DNA from: Caulobacter vibrioides
Lineage (GTDB): Bacteria; Pseudomonadota; Alphaproteobacteria; Caulobacterales; Caulobacteraceae
Direction: 5' to 3'
Length of the DNA: 64,000 bases
NCBI GenBank assembly: GCA_001449105.1
Contig: LNIY01000084.1
Span: forward strand, 62,001 to 126,000
Shown: one piece after another, positions 7,289 through 18,740 of the stretch
Numbering within the stretch: position 1 is the first letter of the stretch
How the letters are laid out: each line of letters starts with the position of its first letter
Translations under genes and position numbers: made by a program
Notes under the pieces: generated by a model
What the model saw: the letters and a program-made list of their open reading frames with translations, nothing else
What the model was told of the DNA's origin: nothing
Database searches by the model: none

Positions 7289-9937
7289 ATGACCAAGTCG
7301 GCAATGAGTATCTATGGCGCGAGCGCGAGCGCTCTTACGCTTCTGATTTGTTCGGGGCAAGCCCTCGCGCAAACGACGACTTCGGAAGAGTCCACGGTGA
7401 TTGGGGAGATCACCGTCACGGCTCGTAACAAATCTGAATCTTCCCAGGACATTCCGATCACGATCAACGCGGTTTCGGCCGAGACGATCGAGCGTCGCAA
7501 TATTTCTGACATCAGCCGCGTGGCTCAGTCGACCGCCGGTCTGACGTTCGATCAGGGCCTCACGCCCAGCGATACGCGCCCGGCGATCCGCGGCGTCCAG
7601 GCCGTTCGGGGCCGTCCGAACGTGGCCATCCTGGTGGATGGGGTCGACACGTCTTCGGAAGCCTTCGCCACCGCCGGCGGCGGCGCACTGGCGTCCTTGC
7701 GCTTCGTCGACGCCGAACGCATCGAGATCGTGAAGGGCCCGCAGAGCGTGCTCTACGGCCGCTCGGCCTTCTCCGGCGCGATCAACTACATCTCCAAGCG
7801 CCCGAACCTCGGCGAGTTCGAGGGCAAGGTCAGCCTGGAGGCCGGCGACTTCGGCCTGAAGGAGGGCAAGGTCTCGCTCTCGGTCCCGCTGGTGCAGGAC
7901 AAGCTGGCGATCAACCTGAACGCCGGCGCCTGGGAAAACGACGGCCAGTACCTGAACAGCGTCAGCGGCAAGCGCGTCGGCGGCGGTGAAGCCAAGGGCG
8001 CGGCCTTCAGCGTGCTGATGAAGCCGACCGAAAAGCTGACCGTCTTCGCGCGGGTGCAGACCTCGCACGAAGAATACGACCAGATGGCCCGCGCCTACAT
8101 CACTGCGGTCAACCCGCAGACCGGCACGGCCAACACCGCCAATCTCGGCGTGGCCGTCATCGATCCCAGCAACAACCGCCCCGGCTTCACCGTCAAGGGC
8201 GATCTCAGCGACGCCGCCGTGGTCAAGAGCCAGACCATCGCCTACTCGCTGGATCCGCGCACGGGCAAGGACTTCAAGGGCACGGTCACGGATGCGACCC
8301 GCGCCTCGTTCGACATCAACTACGAAAGCGACTGGGGCACGTTCACCTCGCTGACGGGCATCACCCGTGGCGAGACCACCCAGATCCAGGACTTCGACAA
8401 CTCCAACAACAGCCTCAGCGGCAACGTGCTTCCGCTCTATGCGGGCATGGCGCCGTTCTACGGCTCGCTCTACCAGTACCTGGGCTTCCTGCGCGCCTAC
8501 GGCCTGAACTACTCGACCGTGGCTCCGACCGGCGGCCTTCCGGCCATCGGCTTCTCGGTGATGCTGGACGACGACTTCGACACCAAGCAGCAGAGCCAGA
8601 CGCTGCGCTGGAGCAAGGACTTCGGAAAGCTGCGGACCTCGCTGGAGGGCCTGTACTTCCATGAGACCGCCAGCCAGATCAACAAGGACCAGTTCTGGAT
8701 GCGCGAGGGTTCCGACCCGCGCCTGACCATCCTGACGGCGCTCTTCATGGGCGGCGGCGCCACGGCGAGCGGGGCCTTCCAGGCGCCGACCACCACGGCC
8801 AAGGCCACGGCGGACTATCCGCTGAAGATCTCGCGCGAGACGGACTCTCTGTCCTGGGCCGGGAGCGTCGAATACGACGTCACCGACGCCCTGACCCTGC
8901 GCTTCGACGGTCGCTACATCGAGGAACGCGTCGCCTATCGCGGCAGCCCGTACCAGCCGATGTACTACCGCCTGTTCGGCGTGCAGCTGGTCTGCCTGCA
9001 GCAACTGGGCTGCGCCGCCGGTCCGGCCGGCACCGTCGCCGCTCGCAACGCCCAACTGGCCAAGACCACCCAGGTCGACAAGAAGACCGTCCGCGCCGAC
9101 GCCTTCACGCCGAACTTCGTGGCCAACTACAAGATCACCTCGCGCAACTCGGTCTATGCGTCGTACGGCGAAGGCTTCAAGCCGGGCGGCGTCGACACCA
9201 CCGGCACCAGCGGCAGCGTCGACTCCACCTTCAAGCCGGAGAAGCTGCAGAGCTTCGAAATCGGTTCGAAGAACGTCTTCCTGGGCGGTGATCTGGTTCT
9301 GAACGGCGCGCTGTTCTTCAACCGCTACAAGAACCAGCAGATCGGCACCACCAAGGTGCTCGGCGGGACCTCGGTTCCGTCGGTCGAGAACGCCGGTGAA
9401 AGCGAAAGCAAGGGCATCGACCTGACCAGCGACTGGCGGGCGACGCGCTGGCTGACGCTGAGCGGCAACTACACCTACACCGACGCCGAGTTCACCGACT
9501 ACAAGGTCCCGACCCCCGGCTACTTCGACCGGATCGAGTCCACCAACGGCGACTACACCGGCAAGGCCGTTCCGCTGACGCCCAAGCACAGCTTCAACAT
9601 CTCGGCCCTGATCACCGGGGAACTGCCGAAGATGTCGAACTGGACCTGGACCACCGAACTGTCGGGCCGCTACCAGTCCAAGCGCTACATGACCCAGAAC
9701 AACCTGACCTGGCTGCCGAGCTACTTCGTCTCGGATCTGCGGGCCGGGATCACCGACGGGTCGTGGGGCGTCGATCTGGCCGTCACCAATCTGTTCGACG
9801 ACGACACCCCGAAGAACGCCATCGCGGCGACCGACTTCGGCTTCTTCGATCTGAACAACAATACGCCGCCGCGCTCCTACGTGGTTTCTCTGCCCGAGAA
9901 GCGCGCCGCCTCGATCCGCATCAGCAAGACCTTCTGA
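7289..9937 (+). CDS. TonB-dependent outer-membrane receptor
   Basis: 882 residues. I start at the ATG at 7289, 4 bp after a GAGGGGAG ribosome binding site; the signal peptide ends near ALAQ. A TonB-box-like stretch (TVIGEITVTARNKSESSQ) is followed by the plug (IEIVKGPQSVLYGRSAFSGA) and a 22-strand-type barrel. The barrel includes VYASYGEGFKPGGVD and ends in the aromatic tail RISKTF, as is normal for receptors inserted by BamA. It is probably the importer for the substrate handled by the divergent oxygenase operon; an MFS carrier gene follows. Confidence 0.93.
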   Translation: MTKSAMSIYGASASALTLLICSGQALAQTTTSEESTVIGEITVTARNKSESSQDIPITINAVSAETIERRNISDISRVAQSTAGLTFDQGLTPSDTRPAIRGVQAVRGRPNVAILVDGVDTSSEAFATAGGGALASLRFVDAERIEIVKGPQSVLYGRSAFSGAINYISKRPNLGEFEGKVSLEAGDFGLKEGKVSLSVPLVQDKLAINLNAGAWENDGQYLNSVSGKRVGGGEAKGAAFSVLMKPTEKLTVFARVQTSHEEYDQMARAYITAVNPQTGTANTANLGVAVIDPSNNRPGFTVKGDLSDAAVVKSQTIAYSLDPRTGKDFKGTVTDATRASFDINYESDWGTFTSLTGITRGETTQIQDFDNSNNSLSGNVLPLYAGMAPFYGSLYQYLGFLRAYGLNYSTVAPTGGLPAIGFSVMLDDDFDTKQQSQTLRWSKDFGKLRTSLEGLYFHETASQINKDQFWMREGSDPRLTILTALFMGGGATASGAFQAPTTTAKATADYPLKISRETDSLSWAGSVEYDVTDALTLRFDGRYIEERVAYRGSPYQPMYYRLFGVQLVCLQQLGCAAGPAGTVAARNAQLAKTTQVDKKTVRADAFTPNFVANYKITSRNSVYASYGEGFKPGGVDTTGTSGSVDSTFKPEKLQSFEIGSKNVFLGGDLVLNGALFFNRYKNQQIGTTKVLGGTSVPSVENAGESESKGIDLTSDWRATRWLTLSGNYTYTDAEFTDYKVPTPGYFDRIESTNGDYTGKAVPLTPKHSFNISALITGELPKMSNWTWTTELSGRYQSKRYMTQNNLTWLPSYFVSDLRAGITDGSWGVDLAVTNLFDDDTPKNAIAATDFGFFDLNNNTPPRSYVVSLPEKRAASIRISKTF

Positions 9938-9959
9938 TCTCGCTGACCGCGTGACCTTC

Positions 9960-9992
9960 AAGGCCCGGCGCCCCTGCGCGCCGGGCCTTTTC
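9960..9992 (+). terminator. Rho-independent terminator after the receptor gene
   Basis: A GC-rich inverted repeat, aaggcccggcg and cgccgggcctt, around a short loop, followed by TTTTCC. It lies 23 bp after the receptor stop codon and before the MFS gene. It should end or attenuate the receptor transcript. Confidence 0.8.
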
Positions 9993-10023
9993 CTTGCCCC
10001 GAAGTTTTTTCCTGGAGTCCCCG

Positions 10024-11337
10024 ATGGCAGCGCCCAAGAACCCCGAGCGGTTCGGCATATTGGCGATCGAGCCCGGCGTTCGCGCCGGCCATATGTTCAC
10101 CGCGCTCTACGCCTCCTTCGTCAACATCGGCCTGGCTACGACGGTGGCGGTGATGACGCCCTACGTGCTCAGCGCCAATCTCGGCGTGCCGCTGGATCGC
10201 CAGGGCTCGGTCCTCGGCATACTGAACCTGGTCAACGAGATCGCCCTGCTGTTCGTGTTCGGCCTGGCCGGCGCCCTGGCCGACCGGGTCGGCCGCCGCG
10301 CGGTCTACGCCATCGGCTTCCTGGCCACGGCGGCCGGCTACCTGCTGTTCCCGCTGGCGACCAACATCTGGGACCTGTCGCTCTACAAGGTGGTCTACGC
10401 CATCGGCATCGGGGCCACGACCGGCATGCTGTCTACCATCCTGGCCGACTACGTGAAGGCCCGCGACCGGGGCAAGATCGTCGCCCTGTCGGGCATCCTG
10501 AACGGCCTGGGCGTGGTCGTGCTGGCCCTGGCCATCGGCAAGCTGCCTGCCGTGTTCGTCGGCCAAGGCATGGATGAGAAGACCGCCGGCCAGGCCGCGC
10601 TGGCCATCGCGGCCGTGCTGTGCCTGATCTCGGCGGCGGTGATGTGGCTGGGCCTCAAGCCCGGCGTGGCGTCGCGGTCGGTCGAGCGCATCAAGCTGTC
10701 GACGCAACTGGGCGTCGGCGTCGCGGCGGCCAAGGCCAATCCGCGCATCGTGCTGGCCTACGCCTCGGCCTTCGTGGCGCGGGGCGACCTGGCCATCGTC
10801 GGCGCCTACGCCATCGCCTGGGGCAAGAAGGCGGCGCTGGAAGACGGCGCCAGCCTGGCCGACGCCCTCGACCAGGGCCGCATCCCGTTCATCGTCGCCC
10901 AGTCGGCGGCTCTGCTGTGGCCGGTGGTCGTGGCGCTGATGATCGACAAGGCCCACCGCCTGACGGCCCTGGCCGCCTGCATGCTGCTGGGCGCGGTCGG
11001 CTATCTGGCGACGATGTTCATCGGCGATCCGCTGAGCAAGGCGGCCCTGCCGCTGTTCGTGCTGCTGGGCGTGGGCCAGATCAGCGCCTTCATCGGCTCC
11101 CAGGCCCTGATCGGCAAGGAAGCGCCCGAGGAGGGCAGGGGCGCCGTCATCGGCTTCTTCAACCTGTGCGGGGCGTTCGGCATCCTGGTGCTGGGCACCC
11201 TGGGCGGCGTGCTGTTCGACGTGATCAGCCCGGCCTCGCCGTTCGTGCTGGTGGGCATCCTCAACGCGGTGGTCGGCTTCGGCTGCATCTATCTGCGGCT
11301 GAAGGAGGCCAAGTCGCCGGTGGGGCAGGAGGCCTAA
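10024..11337 (+). CDS. MFS transporter
   Basis: 437 residues from the ATG at 10024, with a GGAG ribosome binding site just upstream. Twelve hydrophobic segments are visible. The loop between helices 2 and 3 carries the MFS motif GALADRVGRRAVYAIGF. It should move a small molecule across the inner membrane by ion coupling. Following a TonB receptor and near a Rieske oxygenase and serine hydrolase, it is a candidate inner-membrane importer for the same compound. Confidence 0.87.
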   Translation: MAAPKNPERFGILAIEPGVRAGHMFTALYASFVNIGLATTVAVMTPYVLSANLGVPLDRQGSVLGILNLVNEIALLFVFGLAGALADRVGRRAVYAIGFLATAAGYLLFPLATNIWDLSLYKVVYAIGIGATTGMLSTILADYVKARDRGKIVALSGILNGLGVVVLALAIGKLPAVFVGQGMDEKTAGQAALAIAAVLCLISAAVMWLGLKPGVASRSVERIKLSTQLGVGVAAAKANPRIVLAYASAFVARGDLAIVGAYAIAWGKKAALEDGASLADALDQGRIPFIVAQSAALLWPVVVALMIDKAHRLTALAACMLLGAVGYLATMFIGDPLSKAALPLFVLLGVGQISAFIGSQALIGKEAPEEGRGAVIGFFNLCGAFGILVLGTLGGVLFDVISPASPFVLVGILNAVVGFGCIYLRLKEAKSPVGQEA

Positions 11338-11355
11338 ACTCCACTCAAAGCCGAT

Positions 11356-11454
11356 CTCCCCCCGCGAAGGCGGGGGGCAAGCCGAGCTTGCGGCATGTGC
11401 TGCGCTGGGACCGTCGTCTCAGCTTGGATCCCCGCCTTCGCGGGGATGCTCGGA
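11356..11454. repeat. Intergenic inverted repeat (copy 2)
   Basis: Two hairpins, ccccccgcgaaggcgggggg near 11358 and atccccgccttcgcggggat near 11429, lie in inverted relation between the convergent MFS and ku genes. They belong to the same general class as the other long inverted repeats in the window, though the arm sequence differs. Confidence 0.65.
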
Positions 11455-11461
11455 ATTTTAC

Positions 11462-12307
11462 TCAGGAAGCCTTCTTGGCCTTGGCGGTCGTCTTCGCCGC
11501 CGCCTTCTTGGCCGGCGCCTTCGCGGCCGGAGCCTTGCCGCCCAGGCTCTTGCGCAGCGCCTCCATCAGGTCGACCACATTGGTGTCCTCGGGCGGGGCG
11601 GCGGCGACCTTGGTCTTGCCGCCCTTTTCCTTGCGCCTGATTAGGTCGCGCAGCGCTTCCTCGTAGCGGTCCTTGAAGTCCTCGGGCTGGAAGGGGCCGT
11701 CCTGCTGCTCGATGATCTTGCGGGCGATGGCGATCATCGACGGATCGGCCTTTTTCGCCGGGATGTCGTCGAACAGGTCGGCCGGATCGCGCACCTCGTC
11801 GTAGGACCGAAGCGAATAGGCCACCAGCCCCTTGCCGCGCGGCTCGATGGCCAGAAGGCGCTCGCGCGTGTGCATGACGACGCGGCCCAGGGCGATGCGC
11901 TTGGCGCCGGCCATGGCGTCGCGGATCACGCTGTAGGCCTCGACCGCCAGCTTGCCGTCGGGGACCAGGAAATAGGGATTGTCCCAGTAGAGGCGGTCGA
12001 TGTCGGCCATGTCGACGAAGCGCTCGATGTCGATGGTGCGGGTGCTCTCCAGCCGCACGCTCTCGATCTCCGCGGGCGTGACGATGACGTAGCGGTCCTT
12101 CTCGACCTCGTAGCCCTTGACCAGGTCCGAGCGCTCTACGGGGCCGAGGTCGGGATCGGTCGCCACCATCCGGATGCGGTTGTGGGTCTTGGGGTGCAGC
12201 AGGTTGAAGCGCACCTCGCCGCCCGGATTGGTCGCGGTGTAGAGCGCCACCGGGCAGGTGACGAGCGAGAGCCGCAGATGGCCCTGCCAGGTTGGACGCG
12301 GGGCCAT
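11462..12307 (-). CDS. ku: Bacterial Ku DNA end-binding protein
   Basis: 281 residues: the Ku core (WQGHLRLSLVTCPVALYTAT at the N-terminus, then KGYEVEKDRYVIVTPAEIE and the YWDNPYFLVPDGK stretch). A lysine/alanine-rich tail follows (about 255-281, APAKKAAAKTTAKAKKAS) of the type that aids DNA binding. Ku homodimers thread onto double-strand breaks and recruit LigD for end joining; no ligD is in the window. The gene starts 14 bp after the otsA stop, so it is probably transcribed with the trehalose genes. Confidence 0.95.
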   Translation of the reverse strand: MAPRPTWQGHLRLSLVTCPVALYTATNPGGEVRFNLLHPKTHNRIRMVATDPDLGPVERSDLVKGYEVEKDRYVIVTPAEIESVRLESTRTIDIERFVDMADIDRLYWDNPYFLVPDGKLAVEAYSVIRDAMAGAKRIALGRVVMHTRERLLAIEPRGKGLVAYSLRSYDEVRDPADLFDDIPAKKADPSMIAIARKIIEQQDGPFQPEDFKDRYEEALRDLIRRKEKGGKTKVAAAPPEDTNVVDLMEALRKSLGGKAPAAKAPAKKAAAKTTAKAKKAS

Positions 12308-12321
12308 CTTACGTGTCGCTC

Positions 12322-13775
<1,454 letters not shown>

Positions 13776-13779
<4 letters not shown>

Positions 13780-14585
13780 CGGATCACCTCGCTTTCGGCG
13801 ACCGATTGGCCGGCGATCGATCTCGCCGCGGCGTCCAGCCAGGCGTGAACGGCCTCCGGACCGTCCAGGCGATAGCTCGCCGCCGTGGGCCGCTCGGGGC
13901 CGACCAGCACGCCGTAGCCGCCCAGGCGACGGGCGGCCTCGAAACCGTCCTCGTCGGTGAGGTCGTCGCCGATGAAGATCGGCAGCGCGCCGTCGAAGGC
14001 CGGCTCGCGCAGCAGGGCGGCGACCGACGAGCCCTTGTCCTGGCCGGGCGTGCGCAGCTCGGCGACCATGTCGCCCAGTTGCAGCACCAGACCGGTCTGG
14101 CGCTTCAGGCGCTCGGCCGCCTCGATGACGGCGTCGGCGGCCGACGGCGTGTTGCGGTAGTGCAGGCCGACGCTGAGATGCTTGTCCTCGAAGATCAGGC
14201 CGCGATCGCAGCGGGCCAGATCGGCCAGCACGTCGCGGGCCTCGGCCAGGCCTTCGTGGGGCTGGGCGCGGAACACGCCCTCGGGTGTGCGGCGCTCCAG
14301 GCCGTGCACGCCGGCCATATAGGCTAGGCTGCCTTCGCCCAGGATGCGGGAAAGGTCGTCAAGCGAGCGGCCGCTGATCACGGCCACGCGGTCGTCGAAA
14401 GCCTCGCGCAGGCGCGCGATCAGCGCCGCGCGCGCGGCGTCTGGGCCCACGTCCTCCGGACGCGGCATGATGGGCGCGAGGGTTCCGTCGAGGTCGAGGA
14501 ACAGCGCGCAATTGGCAGGGATACTGGTAGGCGGCGGCGGAAGATCCGACGACGCAAGCCGAGCGGCAGACCCGTACGTGGTCAT
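13776..14585 (-). CDS. otsB: Trehalose-6-phosphate phosphatase
   Basis: 269 residues, HAD superfamily. The nucleophile motif is LFLDLDGTLAP (about 28-38), and the later acidic motif is IFIGDDLTDEDGFEAA. It removes phosphate from trehalose-6-phosphate to release trehalose. The otsB-otsA order with a 4-bp overlap implies coupled translation. About 130 bp separate otsB from the upstream GH15 gene. Confidence 0.94.
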
Positions 14586-14718
14586 GCAGTTAGGCCCCTT
14601 TCACTATGGAACTCAGCCGCCAAGAACGCCTCGGGGCCGGGTTCGATCCCCCCGACGTGGCGGTCGGGGGGTCACGTTTGACTGACCAAAACGTGAGGCT
14701 GAAGGGGTTGACCCAGCT

Positions 14719-16515
14719 TCAGCGTACCGAAGTCCAGGGCCTGCTGAGCAGCGCCGCGCAGTTGATCAGACCTACCAACGAATAGGTCTGCGGGTAGTTG
14801 CCCCACAGCTCGCCGTCCTCGAAACCGATGTCCTCCGACAGCAGTCCGGCGGAGGTCCGGCGGTCGAGCATTTCCTGGAACAGGGAGCGGGCTTCCTCGA
14901 CCCGGCCTTCGAGATAGAGCGCCTCGACCAGCCAGAAGGTGCAGATGTTGAAGGCCGTCTGCGGCGTGCCGAAATCGTCGGGCAGGGCGTAGCGCAGCAG
15001 GTAGCTGCCCTTGCGCAGGCCCGCCTCGATCGCCGCCACCGTGGCCTTGTTGCGCGGGTCGTCGGCGGCGATGAAGCGCAGGTCGACCAGTTGCAGCAGG
15101 CTGGCGTCCAGCTCCTCGCCGCCGAAGGTGGCCGCGAACCGGCCCAGCGTCTCGTTCCAGGCGTGGGTGTCGATGGCCTCGCGCACCTTGGCCGCGCGGT
15201 CGTTCCAGAACTGGGCGCGATCGGCCAGGCCCAGCTTTTCGGCGACGTTGCCCAGGCGGTCGCAGGCGGCCCAGCACATCACCGACGAATAGGTGTGCAC
15301 ATTGGCCCGGCCGCGGAACTCCCACAGGCTGGCGTCGGGCTGGTCGTGCAGCTGGAAGGCCCGCTCGCCCACCGGCTCCAGCGCCTTGAAGTCCTCGATC
15401 GTGCCCGGCCGCAGCAGCCGCTCGTCGAAGAAGGCCTGGGTCGAGGACAGGATGATCTGGCCGTAGACGTCGTGCTGCTGGTGCTCGAAGGCCTGGTTGC
15501 CGATCCGCACCGGCCCCATGCCGCGATAGCCGGGCAGGTCAGGGGCGAAGCGCTCGATCAGCGCCGGCTCGTAGCCCACCCCGAACAGCGGCTGGATGTG
15601 GCCGCCGGCCGCCCGGTCGACGATGTTGCGCAGGTACGAGAGGTAGTTCTCCAGGATGTCGGCCGCGCCCAGGCGGTTGAGGGCCTGGACCACGTAATAG
15701 GCGTCGCGCAGCCAACAGTAGCGGTAGTCCCAGTTGCGGCCGCTGTTGGCGTGCTCTGGGATCGAGGTGGTCATGGCCGCCACGATCGCCCCGGTCTCCT
15801 CGTGCATGCAGAGCTTGAGGGTGATGGCCGCGCGGATCACCGCCGACTGCCAGTCCAGCGGCACGGCCAGGCCCCGCACCCAGTTCAGCCAATAGTCCTC
15901 GGTCTGCTGCAGCATCCGCGCGCAGGTGGCCCCGACGTCGGCGTCGAAGCCCTCGTCGGCCCCCAGGAACATCGCCAGGGTCCGCTCCACGCGGAAGGTG
16001 CGCTCCTCCAGGATGTGCGAGACCGGGCAGTCGGTGGTCAGCCGCAGCGTCATGTCCGAGCACAGGTAGCGGATGTGGTTGGAGCCGTTGGTGTGCTCGG
16101 CCAGGCGCGCGCCCCAGTTGGCGGTCGGGCGCAGGCGGATGGTGGCGCGGCACACGCCGCTGATCGGCCGCACCAGGCGGATGAAGGCGGTGGGGCGATA
16201 GATGCGGCCGAACTGCTGGAAGCGGGGGGCGAAGTCGATGATCTCCAGGCTCGCCCCGTCGGCGTCGGTGATCACGGTGCGCAGGATCGGGGTGTTGCGC
16301 AGGTAGGCCTGCTCGATCTTCACCGCGCCGTCGACGACCACGTCCCACAGGCCCTTGCCGCCCTCGAACGGCGGCTCCAGCCCACCCAGCAGGGTGCTGA
16401 ACACCGGGTCGGAGTCGATGCGGGGCATGCAGCCCCAGACGAAGCGGCCATCGCGGTCGATGAGGGCGCTGACCGAGCAGTTGCCGATCGGAAACAGGTC
16501 GAGGTTCTGGGGCAT
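14719..16515 (-). CDS. GH15-family glycoside hydrolase (glucoamylase/trehalase-like)
   Basis: 598 residues from the ATG at 16515 (MPQNLDLFPIGNCSVSALID). The N-terminal beta domain holds GNCSVSALIDRDGRFVWGC. The (alpha/alpha)6 barrel carries NWDYRYCWLRDAYYVVQAL and a late EDIGFEDGELWGNYPQTYSL segment with catalytic acids. No signal peptide is seen, so it acts in the cytoplasm. GH15 proteins linked to otsAB are often trehalases or maltooligosaccharide hydrolases. Here it follows a debranching enzyme by 29 bp, suggesting glycogen or trehalose turnover. Confidence 0.88.
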   Translation of the reverse strand: MPQNLDLFPIGNCSVSALIDRDGRFVWGCMPRIDSDPVFSTLLGGLEPPFEGGKGLWDVVVDGAVKIEQAYLRNTPILRTVITDADGASLEIIDFAPRFQQFGRIYRPTAFIRLVRPISGVCRATIRLRPTANWGARLAEHTNGSNHIRYLCSDMTLRLTTDCPVSHILEERTFRVERTLAMFLGADEGFDADVGATCARMLQQTEDYWLNWVRGLAVPLDWQSAVIRAAITLKLCMHEETGAIVAAMTTSIPEHANSGRNWDYRYCWLRDAYYVVQALNRLGAADILENYLSYLRNIVDRAAGGHIQPLFGVGYEPALIERFAPDLPGYRGMGPVRIGNQAFEHQQHDVYGQIILSSTQAFFDERLLRPGTIEDFKALEPVGERAFQLHDQPDASLWEFRGRANVHTYSSVMCWAACDRLGNVAEKLGLADRAQFWNDRAAKVREAIDTHAWNETLGRFAATFGGEELDASLLQLVDLRFIAADDPRNKATVAAIEAGLRKGSYLLRYALPDDFGTPQTAFNICTFWLVEALYLEGRVEEARSLFQEMLDRRTSAGLLSEDIGFEDGELWGNYPQTYSLVGLINCAALLSRPWTSVR

Positions 16516-16544
16516 GGCTTTTGTTCTTCTTGGAATTTTCGGGA

Positions 16545-18698
16545 TCAGCAGCGGGTCAGGATCGGCACCGTCGAGCGCCGTCCGCCCTGAACGGTGACGT
16601 GCCGGCCGACGTGCTCGAAGGCCAGGTCCGTCAGGCGATCGCCGACGCCCAGGTTCTCGATCGACAGGCTGTCGATGCCGATCGGCAGGCGCGGCTCCTG
16701 GATGCGGATCTCGCCGGCCCAGCCGTCGACGGTGATGCCCAGACAAGCCTGCAGCATCATGAAGGCCGAGCCCGCGGCCCAGGCCTGGGGCAGGCAGGCG
16801 ACCGGATAGGCCACCGGCGGCTCGCCCGGCTGGCGGGGAAAGCCGCAGAACAGCTCCGGCAGCCGCATCTCGTAGTGGGCGGCGGTCTCGAACAGGCCCG
16901 AGGTCATCCGCACCACGCCGTCGCGATGGCCGTAGCGGGCCAGGCCCATGGCGCAGATGGCCGTATCGTGCGGCCAGACCGAGCCGTTGTGATAGCTCAT
17001 CGGATTGAAGCGCGGCTCGCCCTCGGCCAGGGTCCGCACGCCGAAGCCGTTGTTGAACGCCGCCGACAGCAGGGTCTCGGCCACCTTGGCCGCGCGCTCG
17101 GGCGAGGGCAGGCCGCAGAACAGCAGGTGCCCCGGATTGGAGCCGCGCACGCGGCAGGGCTTGCCGTGACCGTCGACGGCCATGGCGTAAAAGCCCTTGT
17201 CCTCCATCCAGAACCGCTCCTCGACCATGGTCCGCAGGTGCTCGGCCTTGGCGCTCCAGCGCTCGGCGTCGGCGGTCTCGCCGCGGCGGCGGGCCAGATC
17301 CGCCATGCCCTTGAAGGCGGCGAAGGCGTAGCCCTGCACCTCGACCACGGCGATCGGCCCGTCGGGGAACTTGCCGTCGGCGTGGAAGACGCTGTCCTCG
17401 CTGTCCTTCCAGTTCTGGTTGGACAGGCCGGTGTCGGCGCCGCGGGCGTAGTCGATCAAACCATCGCCGTCGCTGTCGCCGAACTGCTCGATCCAGGCCA
17501 CGGCCGCCCGCAGGGCGTCCCACAGCCCGTCGATGAAGGCCAGGTCCCCGGTGCGCTCGGCATAGGCGCAGGCCAGGGCCACGAACAGCGGCGTGGTGTC
17601 GACCCCGCCGTAGTAGCGGCCGAACGGCAGCTCGCCGAGCCTCGTCATTTCGCCCTTGCGGGTCTCGTGCATGATCTTGCCGGGCGCGCTGTCGCGGAAG
17701 GCGCTGACCTCCTCGGCCTGGTGCTCGGCGAGGTAGCCCAGGACGCCCTTGGCCAGCCGGGGCTCGATCCACAGCACCTGCCAGGCGGTGATGATCGCGT
17801 CGCGGCCGAACGGGGTCGAGAACCAGGGGATGCCGGCATAGGGATAGGGGCCGGTCTCGAACTCGGTGGTCAGCAAGGCCAGGTCCGCCCGCGACTTCTC
17901 CAGCCAGTCGTTGAACAGGCGGCCCGAACTCTTCAGTCGCGCCCCGCGCCGCCGGCGGCCGCGCATGTCCAGCCGGGCCCGGGCGGCGGCGGCGCGCCAG
18001 CGCTCGCGGGTCGGCGGATGATCGGGAACCGGACCGACCTCGAGATAGAGGTCGAAATGGGTGTCCGGCGTCAGCATGAACATGAACTCGGCCCGCTGCG
18101 GCGTCAGCCGTCCGGGCGGTTCGGAGAAGGCGATGACGCTGTCGCGGCGCAGCTCGTCCAGGCCCTGGTAGGCGAAGTGCACCGAGCGCCCGTTCATCTC
18201 GGCCGGCAGCACCCGCCCCCTGGCTTTGCGCTTGGAGCCGCGAACCTCGAACATGTCGTGGAAGTCGGCGTCGTACTCCAGGATCACCGGCAGGATGACC
18301 ATGTCGCGGCTGTAGTTGACGAAACGCAGCCGCTCGTACAGCCGCTCAGACCACAGGAAGCGCTTGCGCTCGATATGGATCGCGCCGTGCGGCGCCGAAG
18401 ACCCGCCCAGCGACTGGACGGTCTGGTTGGTCGAGTGCGATGTGAAGAAGACGTTGTCCTGCGAGACGCTGGCGCTCAGCAGGGCAGGCGGCTTGCCGCC
18501 GATCAGCAGGCGCAGGCGCGACAGCAGCCGGGTGTCGTCGTGGAACAGGCCGTCGGCCGCGCCCAGCACGTCGCCGAAGGCGTCGGCCACCAGGAAGGTG
18601 TCGCGGTCCTTCAGCGCGAACAGCCGGTAGGGCACGCGCGGTTCGCCGGTCTCACCCTGCTCGCCGGCGGTCAACGGGGTCGGTGCGAGGTCGTCCAT
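16545..18698 (-). CDS. Glycogen-debranching (amylo-alpha-1,6-glucosidase-type) protein
   Basis: 717 residues. The N-terminal half matches the glycogen-debranching N-terminal domain (FALKDRDTFLVADAFGDVLG, then GLFHDDTRLLSRLRL). The C-terminal half is an (alpha/alpha)6 barrel with FSTPFGRDAIITAWQ and DGDGLIDYARG. It likely removes alpha-1,6 branches from glycogen or a related glucan. It is the first of five same-strand genes (this, GH15, otsB, otsA, ku), which suggests that glucan release feeds trehalose formation. Confidence 0.85.
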   Translation of the reverse strand: MDDLAPTPLTAGEQGETGEPRVPYRLFALKDRDTFLVADAFGDVLGAADGLFHDDTRLLSRLRLLIGGKPPALLSASVSQDNVFFTSHSTNQTVQSLGGSSAPHGAIHIERKRFLWSERLYERLRFVNYSRDMVILPVILEYDADFHDMFEVRGSKRKARGRVLPAEMNGRSVHFAYQGLDELRRDSVIAFSEPPGRLTPQRAEFMFMLTPDTHFDLYLEVGPVPDHPPTRERWRAAAARARLDMRGRRRRGARLKSSGRLFNDWLEKSRADLALLTTEFETGPYPYAGIPWFSTPFGRDAIITAWQVLWIEPRLAKGVLGYLAEHQAEEVSAFRDSAPGKIMHETRKGEMTRLGELPFGRYYGGVDTTPLFVALACAYAERTGDLAFIDGLWDALRAAVAWIEQFGDSDGDGLIDYARGADTGLSNQNWKDSEDSVFHADGKFPDGPIAVVEVQGYAFAAFKGMADLARRRGETADAERWSAKAEHLRTMVEERFWMEDKGFYAMAVDGHGKPCRVRGSNPGHLLFCGLPSPERAAKVAETLLSAAFNNGFGVRTLAEGEPRFNPMSYHNGSVWPHDTAICAMGLARYGHRDGVVRMTSGLFETAAHYEMRLPELFCGFPRQPGEPPVAYPVACLPQAWAAGSAFMMLQACLGITVDGWAGEIRIQEPRLPIGIDSLSIENLGVGDRLTDLAFEHVGRHVTVQGGRRSTVPILTRC

Positions 18699-18740
18699 TC
18701 GATGCCCCTTAATCCGGAACGCTGGGTCTTAAACGCGATC

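Noticed and set aside
6974-9961. A 995-residue open frame on the minus strand
   Set aside because: It lies opposite the TonB-dependent receptor and gives an Arg/Gly/Ala-rich product with no recognisable domain; it is a GC-rich shadow frame.
14719-17772. A single 1017-residue protein joining the debranching and GH15 region
   Set aside because: Only the part from 16515 is a real GH15 protein. The upstream part is an out-of-frame shadow of the debranching gene at 16545-18698.
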